Position numbers and translations under genes: made by a program. This document shows, piece by piece, positions 38,393 through 45,838 of a stretch of 64,000 bases of DNA. The notes below the pieces were generated by a model. The model worked only from the letters and a program-made list of their open reading frames with translations. It did not search any database and had not been told where the DNA came from. The stretch's first letter is position 1. Every line of letters begins with the position of its first letter. The DNA comes from Vibrio gallicus (GTDB lineage Bacteria > Pseudomonadota > Gammaproteobacteria > Enterobacterales > Vibrionaceae): assembly GCF_024346875.1 (NCBI RefSeq), contig NZ_AP024871.1, positions 2,294,001-2,358,000 of the forward strand, read 5' to 3'.

Positions 38393-38465
38393 TAGTTCAT
38401 AGACTTATTGCGTGTATTTTAATCACCTTGGATTTATCTAGGGTTTTCCAAAGTCTTGGGGATTA

Positions 38466-38709
38466 CATTAACACCATTAACACTTACGCCTAATCCCTTA
38501 TGTACCAAGGCCTCAGAGGGGTGTGTTAAAGAAAAACCTTCATTACCATTAACACCTTTTTTCATTAACACTAACTGGAAATCAACGACCACCAAGGGTT
38601 AATGGTGTTAATGGTGTTAATGAGTGTTAATGAGCGACTGTTTTCATTAACACCCCACCAAACCCTTACTGTATAAGGCTTCTAGGCAATAGGTGTTAAT
38701 GTGTTAATG
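38466..38709. other. Putative replication origin with iterons
   Basis: Ten copies of the 9-mer GTGTTAATG or its complement CATTAACAC in 244 bp: 38466, 38475, 38547, 38563, 38645 (CATTAACAC orientation) and 38605, 38614, 38624, 38693, 38701 (GTGTTAATG orientation). Several are directly adjacent. The region is non-coding, AT-rich and lies just downstream of the primase gene, as the origins of P4-like and PICI satellites do. Likely bound by the primase/helicase protein. Confidence 0.75.
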
Positions 38710-38713
38710 AGTT

Positions 38714-38809
38714 TTACTAACTTTAAGGTTTTAAGGTTCTACAGATAACAGAAACCCCACACTCTTATTCGCCTTAGTAATGATTCTTCTCGACTGTAAT
38801 TACTGGTTA
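38714..38809. repeat. Direct repeat DR1, copy 1
   Basis: About 96 bp, closely matching 38921-39017 (GTTTTAAGGTTCTACAGATA and TTCTCGACTGTAATTACTGG shared), with divergence only in the middle. Confidence 0.85.
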
Positions 38810-38841
38810 GGTTTGTGTACTGCCTGAGTGAAAGAAAGAGA

Positions 38842-38866
38842 TCCACATTCGAGAGGGATATTCTTC
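38842..38866. repeat. Palindromic repeat half-copy D
   Basis: TCCACATTCGAGAGGGATAT followed by TCTTC; same arm as 38372-38392. Confidence 0.55.
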
Positions 38867-38920
38867 AAAGCTGATACGCGGCCACTATGTTTCGCCAAGC
38901 GGTGAAAGAGTGAAAGAGAT

Positions 38921-39017
38921 TTACCAACTTTGAGGTTTTAAGGTTCTACAGATAACAAAAACCCCGCACTGAGGCAGGGTCTTAGTAATGATTCTTCTCG
39001 ACTGTAATTACTGGTTA
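38921..39017. repeat. Direct repeat DR1, copy 2 (covers the primase stop codon)
   Basis: About 97 bp, second copy of 38714-38809. Its last bases contain the final Gln codon and stop of the primase gene, so copy 1 looks like a duplicated gene tail plus downstream DNA. Confidence 0.85.
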
Positions 39018-41350
39018 AACTCGTTCAGTGTCGGTAAGTGATACTTGGTTACGTTCCTGCTTTTCTTCTCGCTAACAATAAGCCCATCCTTGACCATAGA
39101 CGCTAAAGCCTTGCCAATCTCTCTAGACTTACCTTTAGGGAAATCACAGTAAGCGCACACCTCACTAGCCTTCATCCATTCCATAGAGCGAGTGTTCATA
39201 TCAACATCTAGGAATTTTTCTTCAAGCTCGAATCGCCAATTACTCTTGAACTTATGTTCCGTGTTTATCTTGTCGAATAGTGATAGCTCTTTGGTACTAA
39301 GCATCCAAGAACCGCCAGTATCGTAGTTGTGCTTAACCTCTAGCCAGAATTGTCTAAGCTTATTCTCATCGACTAGCTGAACTCTCCCATCTTTGTAAGT
39401 CCAACCTAGGATCTCGTTCACTGAATCCATATCAATGGCTTTGGCCAGTTCAATAACAGCGTATCGACTAGAGCCAGTATCATCACGCAAGAACTCTGAT
39501 CCATTAACTGAGGCAATGAACACGGTTTGTCGTTTCTTCTTAACGTCAGACCTGCCATAAGGAGGACGAACGCTATCAACATTCTTGGTAATGAACGCCT
39601 TTAAGCTGCCTTGGCTATTCTTGGACGTTCTCTCTAGCTCACCAAGCTCAACAATCCACGACTTGATACAGCTTAGAATCGAGTCCTTGTTATCTGGGTT
39701 CAACTCAGCACCTTCGAGGAAAGAACATGGCACTACATCAGCGAATCGGCTAATAAACGCTGTCTTCATGTAGGATTGGTCGCCCTGTAGGATAGGCACT
39801 AGCTTACAAGTAAAGTTCTTCTCATAAAGCGCGGCTACACAGGCTACAAACCACTTGTTCATGCCAATACTAGCCAATGCCTTATCTTTAGCGTTTAGTG
39901 CGTCTATGACCTTTTCAACGCGCTCAACACCATCCCACTCACCATTGTCTAGCCATGCCTTCACAGGGTGATAGTTGGCATTTTCTGATAGTGCGTTCAT
40001 GTGGTCTTCGATAGCTGATTTAGGTAGCCAACTCTTTAGCGCCTCGCTGATTAGCATTGATCGTTTAGCCTCATAGCTAAGATCCAATGGCTTGTTGTCC
40101 TTTAGCATTTCCAGTTCAAGGTTCATCGTATTATGAGCAGGCTTTAGTCCTAGACCTTCAACCAACGCCTTAACATTGTCATAAGTACCTAGTGGCTTGT
40201 TGTCGTCTCTTAGGTCTGGGTAGTCAATGAAAGTTCGACCCTTTCCATTGGGCTTATTCTCGTTGGTAACTGGCATTGGTGGTGGAGTGAAGCTACCCAT
40301 TGGTGGTGGTGGCGTAAACTCAGGTTCATTGGCTACAGGGTTCTCTAAGTCCAGTACCGCTTGAGCGATATCACCGCCTTTCTGTCTGTAGTCGTCCCAA
40401 TCAACGCTCTTTTGCCCTTCGGGAATGTCTATTGGTGGTAGATGAACGTGATCATTAGGTTGTACTGCGTTACTAGCTCCGTTCATACCTGCTTTGCTCA
40501 AGTCCTTATCGGCCATAAACACCATTGGCAGTTCTTCTACAGTCGAGATTTCCACATTCGAGAAGAATCCTCTCGCATGTAGCTCTCTTATCTTCCCTGC
40601 TACGTGTGACAAGTTACCTGAGTCAAAGCACACAACTACAGGTTCTTTACCGTCAAAAGCCCTATGTACGCTTAGTGCCGTTGCCAGTCCTTCGGCCATA
40701 AAGATTCGAGTTGGATTAGTGCCGTTTAGTAGGTGATAGCATCCCTGCTTCTTGCCACCCTTTAGGTAGCATTTCTGGCCACTCTCATTGATTAGCTGAA
40801 CGTTTACTATCTCACTGCCGTCAGTCATTGGTAGGCATATAGAGCCGCTTGGGAAGTCTATTCCACCACTCTGTTGTGAAGCACTAAGGCAAGGAACACG
40901 AACACCGTTAAGACCTCGACTCTCTAGGTACTTATGATCGTCTCGACTCAGTAGGGTTCTGTTTATCTTCTTGGCTAGGATTACTGCCTTGGCGCGTTCT
41001 TTCTCGTCTACAGCAACGACCTGCGCGTAGTTGATAGGTTCTATTGGTTCTAAGCCCAACACTCCGACTACTTGGCTTGACGTTGCTACGGCATCACCAT
41101 CGTTGATTTTGGTTATCAGGTCGAACGCATCACCGCCTCTTGGTGAGCAGTGTCTACAGCGATAGCGCCATTCGGACTTACCTTTTAGATACCAACTAAA
41201 TCTATCTGTACCGCCACACATAGGGCAAGGTGAGCCAATGTTTTGATTCTTGTGTACGTGAACGCCTAGATTGCTTAGGACTCCAATCTCAACTCCTTTC
41301 ATTTCTCGTCTTAACTGTTTAAAATCACAGCTACTCTTTTGTGATAACAT
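39008..41350 (-). CDS. Satellite primase/VapE-type replication protein
   Basis: 780 aa from the ATG at 41350 (AGGAG upstream; a GTG at 41362 lies inside that site). Domains in order: a P4-alpha-like zinc primase domain (PCPMCGGTDRF...CRHC, about 40-75), a Toprim domain (RIFMAEGLATALSVHRAF...VVCFDSGNL...VFMADKD, about 215-300), a Pro-rich linker (about 345-370), and a C-terminal VapE/D5-like helicase (HPVKAWLDNGEWDGVERVE, WIVELGELE, VRPPYGR, EFLRDDTGSSR). The Walker A (QGDQSYMKTAF) lacks the second and third glycines of the consensus. About 14 residues in the Toprim domain (HARGFFSNVEIST) come from palindromic repeat copy B. Confidence 0.85.
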   Translation of the reverse strand: MLSQKSSCDFKQLRREMKGVEIGVLSNLGVHVHKNQNIGSPCPMCGGTDRFSWYLKGKSEWRYRCRHCSPRGGDAFDLITKINDGDAVATSSQVVGVLGLEPIEPINYAQVVAVDEKERAKAVILAKKINRTLLSRDDHKYLESRGLNGVRVPCLSASQQSGGIDFPSGSICLPMTDGSEIVNVQLINESGQKCYLKGGKKQGCYHLLNGTNPTRIFMAEGLATALSVHRAFDGKEPVVVCFDSGNLSHVAGKIRELHARGFFSNVEISTVEELPMVFMADKDLSKAGMNGASNAVQPNDHVHLPPIDIPEGQKSVDWDDYRQKGGDIAQAVLDLENPVANEPEFTPPPPMGSFTPPPMPVTNENKPNGKGRTFIDYPDLRDDNKPLGTYDNVKALVEGLGLKPAHNTMNLELEMLKDNKPLDLSYEAKRSMLISEALKSWLPKSAIEDHMNALSENANYHPVKAWLDNGEWDGVERVEKVIDALNAKDKALASIGMNKWFVACVAALYEKNFTCKLVPILQGDQSYMKTAFISRFADVVPCSFLEGAELNPDNKDSILSCIKSWIVELGELERTSKNSQGSLKAFITKNVDSVRPPYGRSDVKKKRQTVFIASVNGSEFLRDDTGSSRYAVIELAKAIDMDSVNEILGWTYKDGRVQLVDENKLRQFWLEVKHNYDTGGSWMLSTKELSLFDKINTEHKFKSNWRFELEEKFLDVDMNTRSMEWMKASEVCAYCDFPKGKSREIGKALASMVKDGLIVSEKKSRNVTKYHLPTLNEFNQ
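40541..40590. repeat. Palindromic repeat copy B, inside the primase gene
   Basis: Core ATTCGAGAAGAATCCTCTCG with CCACA before and CATGTAGCTCTC after. Relative to copy A the palindromic centre is inverted while the CATGTA(TA)GCTC flank is shared. It is in frame with the Toprim coding sequence. Confidence 0.75.
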
Positions 41351-41455
41351 TTGTATAATCACTCCTGTTGTCGAGGGCTACTCGGTGTATCAACTTTCGT
41401 AGCCCTCGGTGATAGATAACAGAGCCTATTAATCGACTAAACTAATATGTTCTGC

Positions 41456-41821
41456 TCAAAGGGCTTGGGTTAATACCTGAGCCCTTTTCTCTTTCAGTTC
41501 TTCGGCCAACTCCTGCTTTCGTATCTTGTCGTCAATGTAAGCCTCTCTTTGCTCCATAGTCATAAATACGTGTACTACTAGGAATGGTGGAACGATTCGG
41601 GTTTTAGGGCACATAGCTTTCTTGTGTTCGATACTATGCCAGATACCTTGTTTCTTAATGGTGCTGACTAGGCTATGTAGGTTGCCGATCCCAATTACTC
41701 GCGCTTGGCGTGTGTTCAGCGCTATACCTTCTAACATCAATCTAACCAAGTACTCTTGTTGTCTCTCGGTCTCTAGCGGTGCTGGGAAACCTAACTTTTC
41801 ACACTCACTTCTTATTAACAT
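41456..41821 (-). CDS. Small HTH-like protein of the satellite
   Basis: 121 aa with a very strong AGGAGG site. LETERQQEYLVRLMLEGIALNTRQARVIGIGNLHSLVSTIKKQGI looks like a winged-helix DNA-binding region (a phage-type HTH), followed by a hydrophobic strand and a charged helical tail (AYIDDKIRKQELAEELKEKRAQ). Placed between alpA and the primase gene; probably a regulator or replication helper. Family not identified. Confidence 0.65.
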   Translation of the reverse strand: MLIRSECEKLGFPAPLETERQQEYLVRLMLEGIALNTRQARVIGIGNLHSLVSTIKKQGIWHSIEHKKAMCPKTRIVPPFLVVHVFMTMEQREAYIDDKIRKQELAEELKEKRAQVLTQAL

Positions 41822-41831
41822 TCAACACCTC

Positions 41832-42044
41832 CTAGGCTTGCTTGCTTGATTGAATCCACTCTTGTACGTCAGAGGCTTGGTAGCCAATAACCGTACCGTA
41901 CTCAGGGTGAAGCACTGGCTTGGCGAACAGACCTGCTTTAGTCCAACGCCAAAGAGTATTGCGACCACGACCAATTAGCTCACAGACTTCGGTAGTAGAT
42001 AGCAACTTGTTTTGTACGATAAATTCTTTGTTACTAATGCTCAT
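41832..42044 (-). CDS. alpA: AlpA-family regulator
   Basis: 70 aa MerR/excisionase-like helix-turn-helix: LLSTTEVCELIGRGRNTLWRWTKAGLFAKPVLHPEYGTVIGYQASDVQEWI. AlpA proteins activate or aid excision in P4-like satellites and PICIs; in PICMIs AlpA is a core gene needed for excision and replication, as I recall. Good GGAGA site. Ten bases before the HTH-like gene. Confidence 0.85.
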   Translation of the reverse strand: MSISNKEFIVQNKLLSTTEVCELIGRGRNTLWRWTKAGLFAKPVLHPEYGTVIGYQASDVQEWIQSSKQA

Positions 42045-42135
42045 TTTGTGTCTCCTTGTTTTGACCTGTGTATTCTGTCACCTTGATTTTTTGCTGTATA
42101 GGGACAAAAGTATCGAAAGTTTTTGGGGTTTTGTC

Positions 42136-42660
42136 CTAACTCTGAATGAACGAGGAACGAATCCTCTGAAAAGCCTTACGCTCACTGTCTTCGTCTATGT
42201 TGGTATCGAAGAACAATCGCATAATCTTGGCTAGTGATGAGTCGGATAAGTGGTTGTAGTTCTCGAATAGGCTTTCTCTTTGGTATCGCTTAACACCACC
42301 AGTGCGCCTCTTGCTTGCCAGTCTCTCTATCTCACTAACACTGAACTCATCAGCAGTTCTTAGGAATAGGTCTAAACTGCCGTAAATTGGCAATACGACA
42401 TCTGCGTTACTGCTTTCCTCTGTTGGTATTCGTGCGTCAGCGATACAACCTAGACCGCCTTTTAGTTCGCGTGCGTTCATTAGCTCAAGCATTTGGCCGC
42501 TTAACTCTCTGAACTTCTCTAACTGGCTTAGGTATCTTGTTACATGATCGTGAGGAACGCTGTTAATCACGAGCCACTCAATCAGTTCGGCAAGCTTCTC
42601 GGCTTCGCAGTCACTTACCCCAATGTTTTCCACAAGCCGTCTCTTTGTTTCGTTTCTCAT
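42136..42660 (-). CDS. Unknown protein translationally coupled to integrase
   Basis: 174 aa, overlapping the integrase stop by 4 bp (ATGA), so the two are made together. Helical and charged; contains EWLVINSVPHDHVTRYLSQLEKF and KRRTGGVKRYQRESLF. No family recognised. Because of the coupling it could be an excision helper, a repressor or an anti-phage factor made with the integrase. Confidence 0.65.
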   Translation of the reverse strand: MRNETKRRLVENIGVSDCEAEKLAELIEWLVINSVPHDHVTRYLSQLEKFRELSGQMLELMNARELKGGLGCIADARIPTEESSNADVVLPIYGSLDLFLRTADEFSVSEIERLASKRRTGGVKRYQRESLFENYNHLSDSSLAKIMRLFFDTNIDEDSERKAFQRIRSSFIQS

Positions 42661-43859
42661 CTTAGGTTCACCACATTGTTAATTTGTTCGTCTTCGTCAG
42701 TAAGTAGTCTGTTCGTCCATATATCTAGCGCTACGCGTTTCTTCTCTAGGTGCTGAGACTTGTTATAGACGCTCATAACACCACCAAGCGCGTGACCTAG
42801 TAGCTGTTCGACAACGTAAGGTTCTATTTCCATATCATTGAGCATGGTTGCGAACGTTCTGCGTAGGTCATGTAGAGTCCACTTCTCTTGATTCAGCTTC
42901 TTGTGAAGACTAGAGCCGTACACTGCTACTGATTCTGGTGTCTTTAGTTCGCCTAGCAGGTATTCGCTATCGGTGCTTCCCTTCAATGAGGTGATCAGAC
43001 TTACAAGGCTGATTGGTATTGGTCGTTTGATAGCAACGCCAGTCTTGCTGTTTGTCTTTGGCACAGTCCAAACCATGCTTTCCAAGTCCCATTCACTCAC
43101 GTTGCTAAGTCTTAGTTCTTGGGTTCTAGCTCCAAAGCTGATTAGAAGTACTGTTAGGTTTCTGTAGTAGTAGTTTGAGCGTATATCCCCGCACCACTTC
43201 CAAAGGTCTTTTAGTTCATTCCACTCAAGAACCCTGTCGCCTTTCCCTTGGTGCTTGCCTATATCAGCAATGGTTAGGTTAATTAGCGCGTTTGACTCTG
43301 CGAACTGTCTGTTTGAACAATAACGGAGTGCCTGTTTACAGTTTTGGAGGATATATCCTGACGCTGTTGGAGCGGGTTTATAGAAAGTGCCTTTTGAAAT
43401 GTCATCGAATACACGAACCCAATGCCTAGTTTCAACTCTCTCGACTGGTATAGCGCCAAGATGCGGATAGATATGCTTGGCGAACTGAGAGCGGTGCTTC
43501 TCATGGTTGGCTCGATTCTTTGCCGCGTAGTTATCTAGCCAGTACTCAAGTGCGTCTTTGACCGTTACAGCGTCCAGTACTCGGCTAACTGCCAACTTCC
43601 TTTCAACCATAGGATCATATCCGTCTAGTAGAGTGCGTTTGTGGTTATAGACTCTATCCCTTGCTTCTCCAAGAGAGATAACTGGGTATTGGCCTAGCAC
43701 TAACTCTTTCTGCCTGTTGTTGTAGCGATACCGAAAGATGAACGATAGAACGCCACTCTCGCGCTGTAGAACCATGAGTCCGTTGCCGTCTTGGTGCTTA
43801 ACCTTCTTGGGTACTGGCTTGCCGTGTAGGGATTTCAGCTTTGCCGTTGTTAATTTCAT
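42657..43859 (-). CDS. int: Tyrosine integrase of the satellite (P4 type)
   Basis: 400 aa with an N-terminal DUF4102-like arm-binding domain (KHQDGNGLMVLQRESGVLSFIFRYRYNNRQKELVLGQYPVISLGEARD), a SAM-like core-binding domain and a catalytic domain holding Arg in FGARTQELRLS, HDLRR, and the H/W...Y triad in LLGHALGGVMSVYNKS. Catalyses integration and excision between the 15-bp core at fis and its circular copy. Lies next to the distal attachment site, as expected. Start supported by GAGGAAA. Confidence 0.95.
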   Translation of the reverse strand: MKLTTAKLKSLHGKPVPKKVKHQDGNGLMVLQRESGVLSFIFRYRYNNRQKELVLGQYPVISLGEARDRVYNHKRTLLDGYDPMVERKLAVSRVLDAVTVKDALEYWLDNYAAKNRANHEKHRSQFAKHIYPHLGAIPVERVETRHWVRVFDDISKGTFYKPAPTASGYILQNCKQALRYCSNRQFAESNALINLTIADIGKHQGKGDRVLEWNELKDLWKWCGDIRSNYYYRNLTVLLISFGARTQELRLSNVSEWDLESMVWTVPKTNSKTGVAIKRPIPISLVSLITSLKGSTDSEYLLGELKTPESVAVYGSSLHKKLNQEKWTLHDLRRTFATMLNDMEIEPYVVEQLLGHALGGVMSVYNKSQHLEKKRVALDIWTNRLLTDEDEQINNVVNLR

Positions 43860-43870
43860 GATTTCCTCTC

Positions 43871-43880
43871 AAAACCCCAC
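43871..43880. promoter_or_regulatory. Candidate integrase arm site, right
   Basis: AAAACCCCAC, 12 bp upstream of the int start and 145 bp from the distal core. Exact match to the left-end site. Confidence 0.4.
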
Positions 43881-44001
43881 TTTAAGCGAGCCTTTTTGTT
43901 GGTGCTGAGAAGATTACAATAAAACATGGTGAGACTCAATAAGGGCATGAAGTCACATGTGACAACAGTTTAGTTGAGATACGGGGTATAGCATTGAGAG
44001 T

Positions 44002-44011
44002 GTGGGGTTTG
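44002..44011. promoter_or_regulatory. Candidate integrase arm site, right, inverse
   Basis: GTGGGGTTTG, inverse of CAAACCCCAC, 13 bp from the distal core. Confidence 0.35.
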
Positions 44012-44024
44012 AGATCTTGGAATC

Positions 44025-44039
44025 TATGGTATGAACTAA
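44025..44039. other. Attachment core, distal copy
   Basis: TATGGTATGAACTAA, identical to the fis 3' end at 37695-37709. What follows (GAATTTCTTGG and the hairpin) is the original DNA downstream of fis. Confidence 0.9.
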
Positions 44040-44056
44040 GAATTTCTTGGTCCATA

Positions 44057-44096
44057 CAAAAAAGGTCTGATGCATTGCATCAGACCTTTTTTGCTT
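44057..44096 (+). terminator. Original fis terminator, displaced by the element
   Basis: AAAAAAGGTCTGATGCA-TTGCATCAGACCTTTTTT: near-perfect palindrome with A and T tracts. No gene ends before it except fis if the element is removed. Also serves the convergent YeaQ-like gene. Confidence 0.88.
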
Positions 44097-44109
44097 TTAA
44101 GTGCTAGTA

Positions 44110-44349
44110 CTACTTAGCAAGCAACCGAGCTAGGAAGAGCAAGATACATGCCCCAACGGTAGAGGTAATAATAGAACCTACTAAGCCAGTAGCTGCAAGC
44201 CCTAAAGAGCTAAATACAAAACCACCGATTACAGCACCAATAATGCCGACCACCATGTTCATCACTAGGCCAAAGCTGCCGCCTTTCATCAAGTTGCCTG
44301 CTAACCAACCCGCAACTGCGCCGATCGCTAAAAATATAATAATGTTCAT
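44110..44349 (-). CDS. GlsB/YeaQ/YmgE-family stress membrane protein
   Basis: 79 aa from the ATG at 44349 (AAGGAGAA site). Three hydrophobic Gly-rich segments (IIIFLAIGAVAGWLAGNLMKGG, VMNMVVGIIGAVIGGFVF, LVGSIITSTVGACILLFLARL) identify the transglycosylase-associated/YeaQ family. Small inner-membrane protein often induced by stress; mechanism unknown. Confidence 0.9.
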   Translation of the reverse strand: MNIIIFLAIGAVAGWLAGNLMKGGSFGLVMNMVVGIIGAVIGGFVFSSLGLAATGLVGSIITSTVGACILLFLARLLAK

Positions 44350-44500
44350 AAACCAATTCTCCTTGGGGGTATGCTTTAAAACTAGCACATCCTATAGGTA
44401 AATTAGCTCAAAGCACTCACTAGCAAAATAACTAATTGTTTTTGATAGCTTTCCAATAGTACATATCAACAGCTAGCATCACAGTCAGCCATAGTTTCAT

Positions 44501-44686
44501 TTAATCCTGATTGAGCCAACGATTGATCGATGTTCTATCCACTGATAATTGCTTAGCAACCTGTGATTTATTGTAATTTTCTTCTACGAGTACCCTTTGC
44601 AGTACCTGATTGCGAATGTCTTTAAAGGACCCTTGCACCAACTTGCATTTATTACAATTATCAGAGCTATTAGCGAATGAACTTTT
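44501..44686 (-). pseudogene. Remnant of a Fis-type HTH regulator
   Basis: Directly after the permease stop and in the same frame, 61 codons stay open (ending SQVAKQLSVDRTSINRWLNQD-stop). FKDIRNQVLQRVLVEENYNKSQVAKQL is a Fis-type HTH like the C-terminus of sigma-54-dependent activators (PrpR-like). There is no ATG and no ribosome site (TTG/GTG codons occur at LVQG), so it reads as the tail of a deleted regulator gene; a small non-ATG-started HTH protein is possible. Confidence 0.55.
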
Positions 44687-45838
44687 TTAACTACAACTTC
44701 CGCATTTAGGGCTGGCACTCCACTTGCTAATAGCAACCCGCACATAGTAATTAACCATCAAAGCGGCCAACACGATCGCTGATGATATACTCAACCAATG
44801 TGGCACAACCTCATGCTCGGCGGCGCTAAGTGGTTGTACGACGAAACCATGTACTGAAACTAAGTAGTCCGTCATAAATCCAAATACCAATGCAGTGCCT
44901 ATCACCCCAGTAAGATAAGCAATCAAAGAACGCTTCCCAAGCTCTTTCCAAACAACCCCTAGCGTCGCAACATTAGTTGCCGGGCCTGCAAGCATAAACA
45001 CCAACACCGCACCAGGGCTGATACCTGACATCAATAGCCCTGCGGCGATTGGTGTAGAAGCTGTGGCGCAGATATACATAGGCACACTAACTACTACCAT
45101 CAGTAGCATACTCCAGATGCTACCGCCCCATTGAGCAAGAAAATCAGCTTCCACATAGGTTTGCACGAGAGCGGCAAAGAACAGGCCTATTATTAACCAA
45201 GTGCTAATATCTTTAACTAAATCAGTCGCTGCAAAACCAATACCTGCCTTGAGTTTTTGTACTGCTCCCTTCTTGGTAGGTGCTAACTTTGAAGAGCAGC
45301 ATGTCGCTTTCTGAGTAGAGCAACATGAACTTGTATTGGACTCAACCGGTTGCGGCTTTATAGTTGTTAGTACCACGCTAGACGGTTGGGGGGTAGTCAG
45401 CGGCCTTAGCCCCGCTATATCTAATTTAGGCTCGGCTCTATTTGCATCCTTACCAACCAATAACCCCGCAACAATAGCACTGCAGATAGCGGCTATCGGG
45501 CGCATAACAGCCATAAACGGCCCTAATAATGCATAAGATACTGAGACTGAATCCAATCCAGTCTCTGGCGTGGCGACCAAGAATGATGTAGTTGCACTCT
45601 TTGATGCGCCACTGCGACGAAGCCCGAGCGCCGCAGGAATTACACCACAAGAACACAGCGGTAAAGGCGCCCCAATAAAGGCAGCTTTAATGGTTGTCTT
45701 AGCTCCTTTTCCACCAAGATGCTTACTTAGCAACTCAGTCGGAACCCATTCTTTCAATAAACCAGCAACTACTAGACCAAGTAGCATCCAGAATCCTGAT
45801 TCAATAAATAGCTCGATAAAATGCTGGACTAAATTCAT
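44687..45838 (-). CDS. SO_0444-family Cu/Zn efflux permease
   Basis: 383 aa, permease family DUF318/ArsP-like. LGLVVAGLLKEWVPTELLSKHLGG, the repeated PLPLCSCGVIPAALGLRRSGASKSATTSFLVATPETG motif and VPMYICATASTPIAAGLLMSG are typical. A Cys-rich loop (SSCCSTQKATCCSSK, about 170-185) and C-terminal KCGSCS likely bind metal. Overlaps the upstream zntR-like gene by 4 bp (ATGA), so they form a metal-responsive operon. Confidence 0.85.
   Translation of the reverse strand: MNLVQHFIELFIESGFWMLLGLVVAGLLKEWVPTELLSKHLGGKGAKTTIKAAFIGAPLPLCSCGVIPAALGLRRSGASKSATTSFLVATPETGLDSVSVSYALLGPFMAVMRPIAAICSAIVAGLLVGKDANRAEPKLDIAGLRPLTTPQPSSVVLTTIKPQPVESNTSSCCSTQKATCCSSKLAPTKKGAVQKLKAGIGFAATDLVKDISTWLIIGLFFAALVQTYVEADFLAQWGGSIWSMLLMVVVSVPMYICATASTPIAAGLLMSGISPGAVLVFMLAGPATNVATLGVVWKELGKRSLIAYLTGVIGTALVFGFMTDYLVSVHGFVVQPLSAAEHEVVPHWLSISSAIVLAALMVNYYVRVAISKWSASPKCGSCS

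Larger units (their letters stand above)
37695..44039. mobile_element. PICMI-like phage satellite integrated at fis
   Basis: A 6.3-kb element between 15-bp direct repeats at the 3' end of fis. Gene order from the distal end inwards, all on the minus strand: tyrosine integrase, coupled 174-aa unknown, AlpA-type regulator, 121-aa HTH-like protein, primase/VapE replication protein, then an iteron-rich non-coding region and small ORFs next to fis. No structural, lysis or packaging genes are seen. Integrase, AlpA and primase plus insertion next to fis in a Vibrio are the stated hallmarks of PICMIs, as I recall the published description. Confidence 0.85.

Noticed and set aside
38300..39010. CRISPR array
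   Set aside because: The short repeats (9-mers and palindromic halves) occur in both orientations with irregular spacing and no uniform spacers; iterons and repeat remnants explain them better.
43900..44060. tRNA gene as the integration target
   Set aside because: No cloverleaf is present; the duplicated core is the fis 3' end.
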